A DNA stretch of 64,000 nt from the NCBI GenBank assembly GCA_018402765.1, contig JAGYIE010000001.1, positions 124,001 through 188,000 of the forward strand, read 5' to 3'. This document shows, one piece after another, positions 38,280 to 47,799 of the stretch. The position numbers and the translations under genes were made by a program. Positions within the stretch are counted from its first letter, which is position 1. Each line of letters begins with the position of its first letter. This DNA is from Vicingaceae bacterium (GTDB lineage Bacteria > Bacteroidota > Bacteroidia > Flavobacteriales_E > Vicingaceae). A model generated the notes under the pieces. It did no database searches. It saw nothing but the letters and a program-made list of their open reading frames with translations, and was not told the DNA's origin.

Positions 38280-38977
38280 AGGAACGCATCGCATTTTCTT
38301 GGAGTGGAGGTAAGGATTCTGCATTTGCTTTGTATAAGTTACTTTTAAGTAATGCATATGAAGTTGCATATTTAGTTTCAAACTTTAATGCAGATAAAGA
38401 ATTAAGTATGCATGCTGTACCCATTAAACTAATTGATAAACAAGCCAAAGCGATACAAATTCCATTATTACAAGTACATGTAACGAGCAATGAAAATGAG
38501 AGTTACGAAAAGGCAATGGAGTTAGTTTTAGAAACGTTGAGAAAGGACGGTATTTTTAAGGTTGGATATGGAGATATTTTTTTAGAAAATTTAAAAACGT
38601 TTCGTGAAGAAAAGCTAAAATCTGTAGGTATGGAAGCACTTTTTCCATTATGGCAAGAGGATTCGTTAACCTTGATTAACCAATTTGTAGAATTTGGATT
38701 TAAGTCATTGGTTTGTTGTTTTAATGATCGAACGTTAGGTGCTGATTTCATTGACAAAACCATAGATAAGCAATGGATTTCTGCGCTTCCAAAAGACATA
38801 GATCCCTGTGGTGAAAATGGAGAATTTCATACATTTTGTTATGATGGTCCAATTTTTGAACATCCTGTAACCTTTGGAATCGCAAACAATTGGATAAAAG
38901 AATATGAGTTTAAATTAAGTGATGGTCAGTTAGTAAATGAATACTATAGATATAGTAAATTAATAGCTGTGGATTAG
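38276..38977 (+). CDS. DUF71/COG2102 ATP-pyrophosphatase, B12-associated subgroup
   Basis: 233 residues. The N-terminal PP-loop SWSGGKDSAFALYKL binds ATP, and the middle GYGDIFLENLKTFREEKL and the end DPCGENGEFHTFCYDGPIF match the family (Dph6-like amide-forming enzymes). Bacteria make no diphthamide, and comparative genomics has placed a DUF71 subgroup in B12 salvage. This gene lies in the riboswitch-controlled operon, overlapping the btuG-like gene by 4 bp, so it probably acts on imported cobamide. The exact reaction is unproven. Confidence 0.82.
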   Translation: MKERIAFSWSGGKDSAFALYKLLLSNAYEVAYLVSNFNADKELSMHAVPIKLIDKQAKAIQIPLLQVHVTSNENESYEKAMELVLETLRKDGIFKVGYGDIFLENLKTFREEKLKSVGMEALFPLWQEDSLTLINQFVEFGFKSLVCCFNDRTLGADFIDKTIDKQWISALPKDIDPCGENGEFHTFCYDGPIFEHPVTFGIANNWIKEYEFKLSDGQLVNEYYRYSKLIAVD

Positions 38978-39086
38978 TTGTTTAAAAAATACTCGTAAAT
39001 ACCTTGATAGCGTCCATGTATTCAATTTTGATTTGCGATATTTGTTAATTACACAATAAACTGCTGCAAAGGACATTTAATTGGTT

Positions 39087-42000
39087 ATGATTACATTTTT
39101 AAGATCCGGTCTCTATATTTTTTTTAGTTTTTTAACTATCTTTGGTGTTCAGGCTCAAAGTAGTAAGTTTGTTTTAGAAACCCTCGTGACTGAGGACGGT
39201 AGAAAGTTATCAAATGCATCCGTTACAGTATTCAAGAATGGAACAAAAATAGAAACGCTGAAAACTGATTCAAAAGGTCAAGTAAATGTTTTTTTGGATT
39301 TGGGAGCTAATTACACGGTTAATATCTCCTCCATGGGGATGGTAACAAAAAAACTAAACATCGATACACGTAACGTTCCACCTGAAGACCTTGGTGCAAA
39401 CTTCCCATTTCCTGCCGAAGTAGATATCTTTCAAAAAATTCCTGATTTAGATATCAAGATTTTAGACCAACCAATTGGTATAATTCGATACGACCCAAGT
39501 ATATCTAATTTTGATGTTGATCGGGCACACACTCAGCGAGTAAAGGCCCAGCTAGAACAATTACAAAATGATTACGAAGCTAAAAAGGCAGCAGAGGCTG
39601 CTAATGCTGCTAATGCGCAAAAAGTATATGATGGAGCCATAAAAAAAGCGGATAAGTTTTTTGCAAATGAGCAGTGGAAAGAAGCTAAAGCAGAGTATGA
39701 GATCGCTGCTAAGGCGATTCCTTTTGAAACATATCCCGCCTTTCAAATTGCGGAGCTTCAATCCAAGTTGATAAAAGAAGTTCAAGCAGATGATAAGTAT
39801 AATGCTGCAATGGAATCAGCAAAAAAAGCTTTTGGGGTTAAAGATTATCAGCGAGCTATATCTGACTATAAGATTGCTAAAAGTTTAAAACCAGAAGCGA
39901 GTGAGCCAGAGGCTAAGATTAAAGAGATTGAAGGATTTCTTGCACAACAAGCAAAGACAGAACAAGCCTATTTAGAAGTTATAAATAATGGGGATAAAGC
40001 CTTGATTGTAAGCAATCTTGAGGAGGCAAAGGCAGCTTTCCAAAAAGCAGCAGAATTAAAACCAACAGAAAGTTATCCTAAAAATAAACTTGCAGAAATC
40101 AGCGATGTAATGCAAAAGTCTGCTGCAAAAGACAAAGAATATGCAGACGCTATAGCTGCAGGAGAGCAAGCTATTAAAAATGGAGAATTGTCTAAAGCAA
40201 AAGGAGAGTTTATTAAAGCGCAAGGAATAAAACCTAAAGAAACACTTCCACAAGAAAAGTTAGCTCAAATTGAAACACTAATGGCTGAGCAAGCTAAAAA
40301 AGAGCAAAGCTATTTAGCTGCAATTCAAAAAGGGGATAACGCATTAACCGGAAATCAATATGATGAAGCAAAGAAAGCGTTTCAAGAAGCCTCAGCAATA
40401 AAGCCATCCCAGGAATATCCCAAGAATAAAATAAAAGAAATTGATGATTTTATTGCTAAAAATCAAGCAAAAGAGAAAGAGTATGCCGATGCTATTGCAA
40501 CCGGAGATAAGGCTTTGGGATTAAAGGACTACACAGGAGCAAAAACGAGTTATGAAAAAGCCAATGGCATAAAACCAAAAGAGGCCTACCCAACTCAAAA
40601 AATTACCGAGATTGAAGGAATTTTGGCAGCAAATGCCAAAAAAGAGCAAGAATATACGGCCGCTATTGCAAATGGCGATAAAGCATTAACGGCTGAGGAT
40701 TTTGACACTGCAAAGTCCTCATTTTTAAAGGCAGGTGAGATTAAGCCTGAAGAAAAATATCCAAAGGATAAGTTAATCGAAATAGAAAGTCTATTAGCGG
40801 ATTTAAACGAAAAGAACGAAGCGTATCAAAAGGCAATTAGCAATGGTGATGAATCGTTAGCAACGGCTAATTTAGAAGAAGCTAAAAAGTCTTTTCAGGC
40901 AGCTTTAGCTATAAAGCCAGAAGAGAGTTATCCAAAAACTAAGATAATAGAAATTGATGCGTTAATCGCTAAGGCTGCAGCAAATGAAAAGGCCTACACT
41001 GATGTGATAGCTAAAGCTGATGCAGATTTAAATGAAAATAAGTTAGATGATGCTAAGAAAGGGTATGAAGCAGCTATTACTTTAAAAGCAAAAGAGCAAT
41101 ATCCAAAAGATAAGCTAGCCGAAATTCAAGACTTATTAGCTATTGCTGCTAAAAAAGAGCAGGAATATACAGCTGCGATAACAGCTGCAGATAAGGCATT
41201 GCAAACTAAGGAGTATACCACTGCTAAGACTGAATATGAAAATGCTCAAAAAATTAAACCTAGCGAAGTATACCCAAAGGATAAACTAAAAGAACTAAAT
41301 ACTTTACTTGCAGAAGAGGCGAAACAAGAAGCGGCCTACATTGATGCACTTACTAAGGCAGACGCTTCATTTACTTCTGAAGCTTATGAAGATGCAAAAA
41401 GTGGATATAATCAAGCGCTAAAATTAAAGCCAAATGAATCATATCCAAAGGAAAAGATTGCAGAAGTAGAAGTGAAAATTGCAGCAAAACAAAAAGAACT
41501 TGAAGAAATTAGAGTTGCAAAAGAAAAAGAAGCTGCTGCTGAAAAATTATATGCAGATATAATTACTAAAGCTGATAAGCAACTATCTGAAAAAAACTAC
41601 ATCGAGGCAATTACAAGTTATGAGGAAGCGTTAAAAATAAAGATTACAGAAACTTATCCTGCTAATAAAATCAAAGAAGCTCAAACAGCAATTGCTGAAA
41701 TAGAAAAAGCAGAAAAACAATATTTAGCAGCAGTAAAAGAAGGTGATGATGCACTTAGTCAAGGAAACTACGATGCTGCTAAGAAAGGATATACAGCTGC
41801 TTTGTCATTAAAACCTAGTGAAAAATATCCTAAAGATAAAATAGATGAAGCAAATCGTTTAGCGGCAGATGCTGAGGCGGCAGCATTAGCTAAAGCAGAA
41901 GCAGAAAAGAAAGAAGTGGCCTACCAAGACCAAATTAAAGCTGGAGATACTGAGCTAGCTAATAAAAATTATGAAGGTGCAATAACACTTTATCAAAAAG

Positions 42001-44645
42001 CAAAAGAACTTAAGCCAAGTGAACAGTATCCATTAGACAAAATAAAAGAGGCTGAAGCATTTATCGCAGAAGCTATGGGAGTAAAAGCAGCTGCAGAAAA
42101 GGCTGCCAAAATTGAAGCAGAATATCAAGGGTTAATAGCAAAAGGAGATGCCGATTTAGTGGCTAAAAAGTATGATGCTGCAACTGAATCGTATTCAAAA
42201 GCGAAAACGGTAAAACCTTCTGAGACCTATCCGCAAGAAAAATTAGATGAAATAACTTCATTAAGAGGTGCTCAAGCAGCTGCAGAAAAGGCTGCTAAGA
42301 TTGAAATGGAGTATCAGGCTACTTTAGCTTTGGCCGAAAAAGCATTAAAGGAAAATAAATATGATTTGGCACTTGAAAAGTTTAATGGTGCATCAGAATT
42401 AAAATCACAAGAATCATATCCTAAAAGTAAAATTAATGAGATAAACGGATTGCTTGGGGAAAAGGCTGCGGCTGAAGCTGCTAAAAAGGTTGCGGCTGAA
42501 TTGGAAGCTAATTATAAGCGCTTATTATCAGAGGCAGATGGGCTTTATCAATCGGAAAAATGGCAAGATGCTAAGACAAAATACAATGCTGCGCTTGCTT
42601 TAAAAAATGAAGATTATCCGCTTAAACAAGTTGAATTAATTAATAGTAAACTTGATCAATTAGCTAAACAGCAAGAAGAAATACGTTTGGCAAATGAAAA
42701 GAATGCTGAAAAAGATACTAAGTATCAAGAGACAATTGTAAAAGCAAACAATCTATTTGTATCTGAAAATTTTAAAGAAGCAATTGAGGTATACAAATCA
42801 GCTCAATTATTAAAACCATCAGAAAGTTACCCTAAAGAGCAAATTAAACTAGCTGAGAATAAAATTGCTGAAAAAATTAGATTAGAAGAGGAGCGATTAG
42901 CTGCTGAGAAAAACTCTTATGAGACTAAAGCAACTTATTTAAATATTATCGCAAAGGCTGATCAGTTTTATGCACTTGAAGATTTTGATTTGGCTGTTGA
43001 AAAGTACAAAGAGGCCTTAACTGTAATGGACGAAGAATATCCTAAAGATCAGATAAAACGTATCGAAGATAAAAAGGATAAAGAGAAAGAAAATGCAGAG
43101 GCTGAGGCCTTAGCAAAAGCTAAATTGGATAAGGATTATAAGTTAGCTATTGAGAATGCAATAGTAGCTTATGATCAGAAAGATTATTCGAATGCATTAG
43201 CATCTTTTAGGACAGCAACCGAATTAAAACCAAATCAAGAGCTGCCAAAAGAGAGAATTGAAGAGATTGAGTTGATTTTAGCTAAACAAGATGAAGAAAA
43301 AAATAAGGCATTAGCTGTAAAAGAAAAAGCTGCTGAAAATGAGCTTGCCTTTTCTTCATTGATTAAGTCAGGGGATAATGCCTTTAAGAATCAAAACTAT
43401 TCTGCTGCAAAAGCAGATTACCAAGGTGCATTAAGGTTAAAACCTGAAGAGGCTTATCCACAAGAGCAGCTCAAATTAATAACTAATAAAATTACCCAAG
43501 AAAAACTAGAAAAGGATGAAGCTTCTAAAGCTTTTGCTGAGCAAAAGATTAAGGAGCAGCAAGAGAAAGAAAAAATAATCGTAACGGGCAAAAGTGAAGC
43601 TGAAATAGAATCCATATACAAAGAGATGTGGGCAAATAAGAACAGTAAAAAAGCTGAGGCTAAGAAAACTGAGGCAGAATTACTCGCTGAGCGCAGGGCT
43701 AAAGAAATAGAAGAGGATGAAGCAAAGCGCCAAAAGGAGCTTAAGCGATTAAACTCTATTTCTGTTAGTCTGGCTGAAAATAAGCCTGTAAGCAGTGATC
43801 GATATTTACAAAATTTAGAAACGTTGAATCAGCAAATAGAAGCAAAAGACAAGGAAGAGGAAGGGAGAATTATTTCTGCACAACGAGATCGCGAAGAAAA
43901 AATGATGGATTTAAATGATTTGCAAGCTAATGTAACCGAAACGAAAGAAGGATATACATATAGAACCTTAACACCAAATTATGAGAAGGTTAAAGCTTTA
44001 GCAGAAGCTAAAGAGCAGCAAAATAAAGCGTTGAACGATGAGCAGCAAGAGCGAATATTGAAATCACGTGAAGAGTTGGTTCAGATCGATCAAAAAATTC
44101 AAGCTTATCGTGCTGAGTTAGCTAAAGCAAGATTAGAAAAAACATCAAGCATTCCTGAAAATCAATCAAAAGCAATTAAGAGTGCTAAAGCTGAAAATGT
44201 AAAAGAGGCTGATCAAATTATTGCTTCCAATCAGAAAAAAATAGCCGATCTGCTTCAACAAAAAGAAGAACTTCAAGCTAAATATAGTCAGGATATATCT
44301 CAAAGAGGAATAGAGTTTAGTGAAGAAACGGTGAGACTTCAACAAGCTTTTGAAGACGAAGCTACTAGAAAGGCTAACATGACTTCTGATGCCAATATAG
44401 AGAACTATTATACAGGTGCGAAAAGAAAAAGAAATGACTCAGAGTTGTCCAATAAATATCCTCAAGGGGTTACTGAAGAAATTATAGACGGTGATTCGAA
44501 TAGCACAACCATTAGAAGAATTGTGGTTGGTGGGACTCAAGTAGATATTTATGAAAAAACGTTTTACTCTTGGGGTGCTATCTTTTATAGCAAGAACGGA
44601 GTAAATATAGATGAAGAAACCTGGAAAAGAGAGGCCAAGAAATAA
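39087..44645 (+). CDS. Giant TPR-like repeat protein with N-terminal beta-sandwich, inside the B12 operon
   Basis: About 1852 residues from ATG 39087; the frame's first TTG lies 6 bases earlier. A signal peptide ends near VQAQ. A carboxypeptidase-like beta-sandwich domain (about 25-120) is followed by about 21 repeats of 56-71 residues, each a helix pair like a TPR (GDKALxxxxYxxAKxxFxxA) plus KPxExYPKxKIxEI and a charged helix. Then comes a basic coiled coil, and a compact C-terminal domain of about 80 residues (YYTGAKRKRN ... RRIVVGGTQVDIYEKTFYSW). It is likely a long periplasmic or surface scaffold. It sits 103 bp after the DUF71 gene and 1 bp before btuF, so it is probably cotranscribed with the transporter. 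No B12 function is known. Confidence 0.8.
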   Translation: MITFLRSGLYIFFSFLTIFGVQAQSSKFVLETLVTEDGRKLSNASVTVFKNGTKIETLKTDSKGQVNVFLDLGANYTVNISSMGMVTKKLNIDTRNVPPEDLGANFPFPAEVDIFQKIPDLDIKILDQPIGIIRYDPSISNFDVDRAHTQRVKAQLEQLQNDYEAKKAAEAANAANAQKVYDGAIKKADKFFANEQWKEAKAEYEIAAKAIPFETYPAFQIAELQSKLIKEVQADDKYNAAMESAKKAFGVKDYQRAISDYKIAKSLKPEASEPEAKIKEIEGFLAQQAKTEQAYLEVINNGDKALIVSNLEEAKAAFQKAAELKPTESYPKNKLAEISDVMQKSAAKDKEYADAIAAGEQAIKNGELSKAKGEFIKAQGIKPKETLPQEKLAQIETLMAEQAKKEQSYLAAIQKGDNALTGNQYDEAKKAFQEASAIKPSQEYPKNKIKEIDDFIAKNQAKEKEYADAIATGDKALGLKDYTGAKTSYEKANGIKPKEAYPTQKITEIEGILAANAKKEQEYTAAIANGDKALTAEDFDTAKSSFLKAGEIKPEEKYPKDKLIEIESLLADLNEKNEAYQKAISNGDESLATANLEEAKKSFQAALAIKPEESYPKTKIIEIDALIAKAAANEKAYTDVIAKADADLNENKLDDAKKGYEAAITLKAKEQYPKDKLAEIQDLLAIAAKKEQEYTAAITAADKALQTKEYTTAKTEYENAQKIKPSEVYPKDKLKELNTLLAEEAKQEAAYIDALTKADASFTSEAYEDAKSGYNQALKLKPNESYPKEKIAEVEVKIAAKQKELEEIRVAKEKEAAAEKLYADIITKADKQLSEKNYIEAITSYEEALKIKITETYPANKIKEAQTAIAEIEKAEKQYLAAVKEGDDALSQGNYDAAKKGYTAALSLKPSEKYPKDKIDEANRLAADAEAAALAKAEAEKKEVAYQDQIKAGDTELANKNYEGAITLYQKAKELKPSEQYPLDKIKEAEAFIAEAMGVKAAAEKAAKIEAEYQGLIAKGDADLVAKKYDAATESYSKAKTVKPSETYPQEKLDEITSLRGAQAAAEKAAKIEMEYQATLALAEKALKENKYDLALEKFNGASELKSQESYPKSKINEINGLLGEKAAAEAAKKVAAELEANYKRLLSEADGLYQSEKWQDAKTKYNAALALKNEDYPLKQVELINSKLDQLAKQQEEIRLANEKNAEKDTKYQETIVKANNLFVSENFKEAIEVYKSAQLLKPSESYPKEQIKLAENKIAEKIRLEEERLAAEKNSYETKATYLNIIAKADQFYALEDFDLAVEKYKEALTVMDEEYPKDQIKRIEDKKDKEKENAEAEALAKAKLDKDYKLAIENAIVAYDQKDYSNALASFRTATELKPNQELPKERIEEIELILAKQDEEKNKALAVKEKAAENELAFSSLIKSGDNAFKNQNYSAAKADYQGALRLKPEEAYPQEQLKLITNKITQEKLEKDEASKAFAEQKIKEQQEKEKIIVTGKSEAEIESIYKEMWANKNSKKAEAKKTEAELLAERRAKEIEEDEAKRQKELKRLNSISVSLAENKPVSSDRYLQNLETLNQQIEAKDKEEEGRIISAQRDREEKMMDLNDLQANVTETKEGYTYRTLTPNYEKVKALAEAKEQQNKALNDEQQERILKSREELVQIDQKIQAYRAELAKARLEKTSSIPENQSKAIKSAKAENVKEADQIIASNQKKIADLLQQKEELQAKYSQDISQRGIEFSEETVRLQQAFEDEATRKANMTSDANIENYYTGAKRKRNDSELSNKYPQGVTEEIIDGDSNSTTIRRIVVGGTQVDIYEKTFYSWGAIFYSKNGVNIDEETWKREAKK
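39620..43560 (+). repeat. About 21 tandem coding repeats, period near 171-210 bp
   Basis: In-frame repeats within the giant gene. Units begin with the pattern Y..AI..GDKAL and share KP.E.YPK.KI.EI. The early units (2-10) are regular at 56-58 residues; later ones carry longer Ala/Lys/Glu linkers (up to 71). Unit-to-unit differences are many at both protein and DNA level, so the array is old rather than freshly amplified. Confidence 0.85.
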
Positions 44646-44646
44646 G

Positions 44647-45783
44647 ATGATTAATCGATTACTCCTCGTTTCTATTTTATTCTTTTTAATCGCTTGTGAT
44701 TCAGATATAAATTCTGTCGATGAGTCTACTGAATTGTTAGGGAGAGATATTTCTATAGGGTATGCAAAAGGTTTTGAAATTGTTGACTATAAAAAGTTTA
44801 AAAAATTAACTATAAAGCAAAGTTATAAGGGAAATAATCAGCAATTTGTTTATTTATTGGCTTCAGACTCTGTAAAGATACCCAGTACTTTTTCCGGTGA
44901 AATAATTATCACGCCAATCAAGAGCATAGCAGCATTGTCAGCTACCTATATTCCGTTTATACGTTTATTACATCAGACTTCTTCTATAGTGGCTATTAGC
45001 GGTAAGAATACCATATATGATTCTACAATATATCAGTTAATTCAAAAAGGTATAATAAAAGATCTTGGAGAGCCTGAATTAAATATCGAGCAAGCAATTG
45101 TATTGAATCCAGATGTGGTGATGGGTTTTGCCATTGATGCTCAGGGCATGAGTCGATTAACTGAGTTAAAAAGGTTTAATCAGTCTGTAATAATCAATGC
45201 AGAATACATGGAATCCTCTCCTCTAGCTAAGGCAGAGTGGATAAAGGTGTTTGGTGCTTTATATGATTTGGACTCACTTGCTAAAACTATATTTCAACAA
45301 ATAGAAAAGGATTATTTGCAATTGAAAAGACTTGCAGAAACTGCTGAAGAAAAACCAACTGTTTTTACATCCGTTCCTTGGAAGGGGACTTGGTATGTGC
45401 CAGGTGGGAAATCTTTTCAAGCAAAATTATTGAAAGATGCAGGTGCAAATTATTTATGGCATAATAACCCTGAAAGTGTAAGTCTACCTCTAGATTTTGA
45501 AGTAGTTTTTGCCAAAGCAATCGATGCCGATTATTGGTTAAATGTTTCTACGTTTCAATCATTAACGGAAATGCAGCTTGCAGATGAGCGCTTTACTTTA
45601 TTTAAAGCATTTAAAGAGAAAAAGGTGTTTAATAATACTAAAACGCTGACAGCTTATTATGGAAATGACTATTGGGAAACTGGCGCAGCACGTCCCGATT
45701 TAATTTTATCAGATTTAATTCAACTGTTTCATCCTGATATTTTGAAAAGTCAGGAGTTTAATTACTACGAAAGATTGCGATAA
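44647..45783 (+). CDS. btuF: Cobalamin ABC transporter substrate-binding lipoprotein BtuF
   Basis: About 378 residues from ATG 44647, which gives a lipoprotein signal (MINRLLLVSILFFLIAC); the longer frame from 44611 would start inside the previous gene. The body has the two-lobe class III binding-protein layout: IAALSATYIPFIRLLH, EQAIVLNPDVVMGFAI and PGGKSFQAKLLKDAGANYLW. It passes substrate to the BtuC/BtuD permease. Class III proteins also bind haem or siderophores, but riboswitch control points to cobalamin. It starts 1 bp after the giant gene and abuts btuC. Confidence 0.86.
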   Translation: MINRLLLVSILFFLIACDSDINSVDESTELLGRDISIGYAKGFEIVDYKKFKKLTIKQSYKGNNQQFVYLLASDSVKIPSTFSGEIIITPIKSIAALSATYIPFIRLLHQTSSIVAISGKNTIYDSTIYQLIQKGIIKDLGEPELNIEQAIVLNPDVVMGFAIDAQGMSRLTELKRFNQSVIINAEYMESSPLAKAEWIKVFGALYDLDSLAKTIFQQIEKDYLQLKRLAETAEEKPTVFTSVPWKGTWYVPGGKSFQAKLLKDAGANYLWHNNPESVSLPLDFEVVFAKAIDADYWLNVSTFQSLTEMQLADERFTLFKAFKEKKVFNNTKTLTAYYGNDYWETGAARPDLILSDLIQLFHPDILKSQEFNYYERLR

Positions 45784-46806
45784 ATGCTAGGTAATCATTT
45801 AAATAAGTGGCTTTTACTTTTAGGCTGTTTGCCGCTTCTTATCGGGGCAAATATATTTTTGGGTTCTGTTGATATTCCAGTCATTGAGATAATTGATGTT
45901 TTTTTTGGTAATTCAACCAATTTGGCTTGGAAGACAATTATAATCGAAAGTAGGGTGCCACGCATATTAACCGCCATTCTTTGCGGAGCAGCAATATCCA
46001 TTAGTGGTTTTCAAATGCAAGTGCTTTTTAGAAACCCTTTAGCAGGGCCATACATTTTAGGCATCAGTTCAGGAGCCAGTTTGGGGGTTTCTTTGCTAGT
46101 GCTAACAGGAGGGTGGTTATTTGGTATACACTTTATGGTTCAAGACTGGTCTATAGCTCTAGCGGCAACTATAGGAGCATTATTCATCCTCTTACTTGTT
46201 TTCGCTATATCCATTCGTGTTAAAGATATTATGACGGTACTAATTGTGGGCATAATGTTAGGTGCGCTTACAACTGCCATTATTGGTATCATGCAATATT
46301 TTAGTGCATCAGATCAGCTAAAGTCCTTTGTCATTTGGACCTTGGGTAGTTTAGATGGTGTGAACTTTAATGAGATCTTCATACTATCAATTGCAGTTAT
46401 AGTGGGGTTAGTGTTAGCATTTACGCAAATTAAACCGCTTAACTTACTGCTAATGGGTGAAACTTATGCCAAGAGTATGGGAATTAGTTTATCAAAAAGT
46501 AGGTTAATAATTATCTTAAGTGCAGGAATTTTAGCAGGATCTGTAACAGCATTTTGTGGACCAATCGGCTTCATAGGTATAGTTGTTCCTCACTTATGTC
46601 GGGTATGGTTTCAAACATCCAACTCAAGGATATTATTTCCTGCAATAATCATTTTAGGCATTAATATACTGTTATTAAGTGACTGTATTGCTCATTTACC
46701 TTTTAGTGATTTAGTGTTACCGATAAATTCAATTACCGCTATTTTAGGTATTCCGATTATATTTTGGATGGTTTTAGGACGTAAGAAAATATCAACAAAT
46801 CTATAA
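45784..46806 (+). CDS. btuC: Cobalamin ABC transporter permease BtuC (FecCD family)
   Basis: 340 residues, about ten membrane helices. Family signatures include PRILTAILCGAAISISGFQM, FRNPLAGPYILGISSGASLG and FCGPIGFIGIVVPHLCR. It forms the inner-membrane channel with BtuD. The ATG follows the btuF stop directly, and its stop overlaps the btuD start by one base. The family also serves iron; cobalamin is inferred from the operon. Confidence 0.9.
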   Translation: MLGNHLNKWLLLLGCLPLLIGANIFLGSVDIPVIEIIDVFFGNSTNLAWKTIIIESRVPRILTAILCGAAISISGFQMQVLFRNPLAGPYILGISSGASLGVSLLVLTGGWLFGIHFMVQDWSIALAATIGALFILLLVFAISIRVKDIMTVLIVGIMLGALTTAIIGIMQYFSASDQLKSFVIWTLGSLDGVNFNEIFILSIAVIVGLVLAFTQIKPLNLLLMGETYAKSMGISLSKSRLIIILSAGILAGSVTAFCGPIGFIGIVVPHLCRVWFQTSNSRILFPAIIILGINILLLSDCIAHLPFSDLVLPINSITAILGIPIIFWMVLGRKKISTNL

Positions 46807-47594
46807 TGAAAGAGCGCATAAAAATAGAAAATCTTTTAATTGGTTATGGCAGTAGGGCTAATGGATGCGCTATAATGGCGCCTATTAGTACTGAAGTAAA
46901 TGATGGGGAATTTATCTGTTTGATTGGAGAAAATGGCAAGGGGAAATCAACTTTATTAAAAACATTAGCAGGTAATTTACCGCCTTTATCAGGTGAGGTT
47001 TTAATAAACGGCAATGCGTTATCATCGTATAACAATCAAGCTTTAGCTAAGGAGTTAAGTCTAGTATTAACCGATAAAATTAGCATAGGATTAATTACTG
47101 TATTTGATTTGGTAGCTTTTGGTCGTTATCCTTTTACGAATTGGATGGCAAGCTTATCCTCTGTAGATAAGGCAATTATTGATGATGCCTTAAAAGTTTG
47201 CGGCGTTGAAGGATTAGCAAATAGGTATTTCAGTAATTTGAGTGATGGAGAAAAGCAAAAAGTCTTAATTGCTAGAGCTATAGCCCAGCAAACTCCAATT
47301 GTATTACTTGATGAACCATTAAATCATTTAGACTTGATCAATAAGGTAGAGATATTCTGTTTACTTCAAAACTTATGTAAGACCTCAGGAAAAACAATTA
47401 TTATTTCAACGCACCAAATTGAATTGGCATTGCAAGCTGCAGACAGGTTATGGCTTATTACCAACGATTATAAATTATCAATTTCCTCACCTGACGAAGC
47501 GATATCGTCCGGATTGTTTGAGAAGGCATTTAAAAGTGATAAAGTTGTTTTTGATTCTAGCTCTAAAACCTTCCTCTTAAAGTCATCTATTTAG
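46806..47594 (+). CDS. btuD: Cobalamin ABC transporter ATPase BtuD
   Basis: 262 residues. Walker A GENGKGKSTLLKTLAG near 40-55 (GKGKST in place of the usual GAGKST), Q-loop region VLTDKISIG, ABC signature LSDGEKQKVLIARA near 137-150, Walker B PIVLLDEPLNHLD and switch histidine STHQIE are present. It powers BtuC. Last gene of the riboswitch operon; its end overlaps a convergent small gene by 8 bp. Confidence 0.92.
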   Translation: MKERIKIENLLIGYGSRANGCAIMAPISTEVNDGEFICLIGENGKGKSTLLKTLAGNLPPLSGEVLINGNALSSYNNQALAKELSLVLTDKISIGLITVFDLVAFGRYPFTNWMASLSSVDKAIIDDALKVCGVEGLANRYFSNLSDGEKQKVLIARAIAQQTPIVLLDEPLNHLDLINKVEIFCLLQNLCKTSGKTIIISTHQIELALQAADRLWLITNDYKLSISSPDEAISSGLFEKAFKSDKVVFDSSSKTFLLKSSI

Positions 47595-47799
47595 GCGCAC
47601 CATAAATTTTGCGTTTCCTTCTCATCTCTCGTTTCATTTTTCGATTGCTCTTTTTCTGATCTTTTTGTATATCATCTGCAATTTGAACGCTCGGCGGTTT
47701 ATTGCCCATTCCTTTTGGGTCTACACCCTTAAATCCTTTATATGGATTACAGCTAATCAAAGCAATTAAAATGCACATTATAAGTAACTTATTCTTCAT
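47587..47799 (-). CDS. Small basic lipoprotein
   Basis: 70 residues with a lipoprotein signal (lipobox LISC, Cys17). The tail is strongly basic (KKSNRKMKREMRRKRKIYG). No known domain. It overlaps the upstream SCO gene by 11 bp and the convergent btuD gene by 8 bp. Probably cotranscribed with the SCO gene; function unknown. Confidence 0.6.
   Translation of the reverse strand: MKNKLLIMCILIALISCNPYKGFKGVDPKGMGNKPPSVQIADDIQKDQKKSNRKMKREMRRKRKIYGAPK

Noticed and set aside
39561-40253. Antisense ORFs under the giant repeat gene
   Set aside because: They are shadows caused by the biased codons of the repeat array; the sense frame explains the region fully.
44611-44646. Upstream start of btuF inside the giant gene
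   Set aside because: Adds 12 charged residues before a textbook lipoprotein signal; the ATG at 44647 is better.
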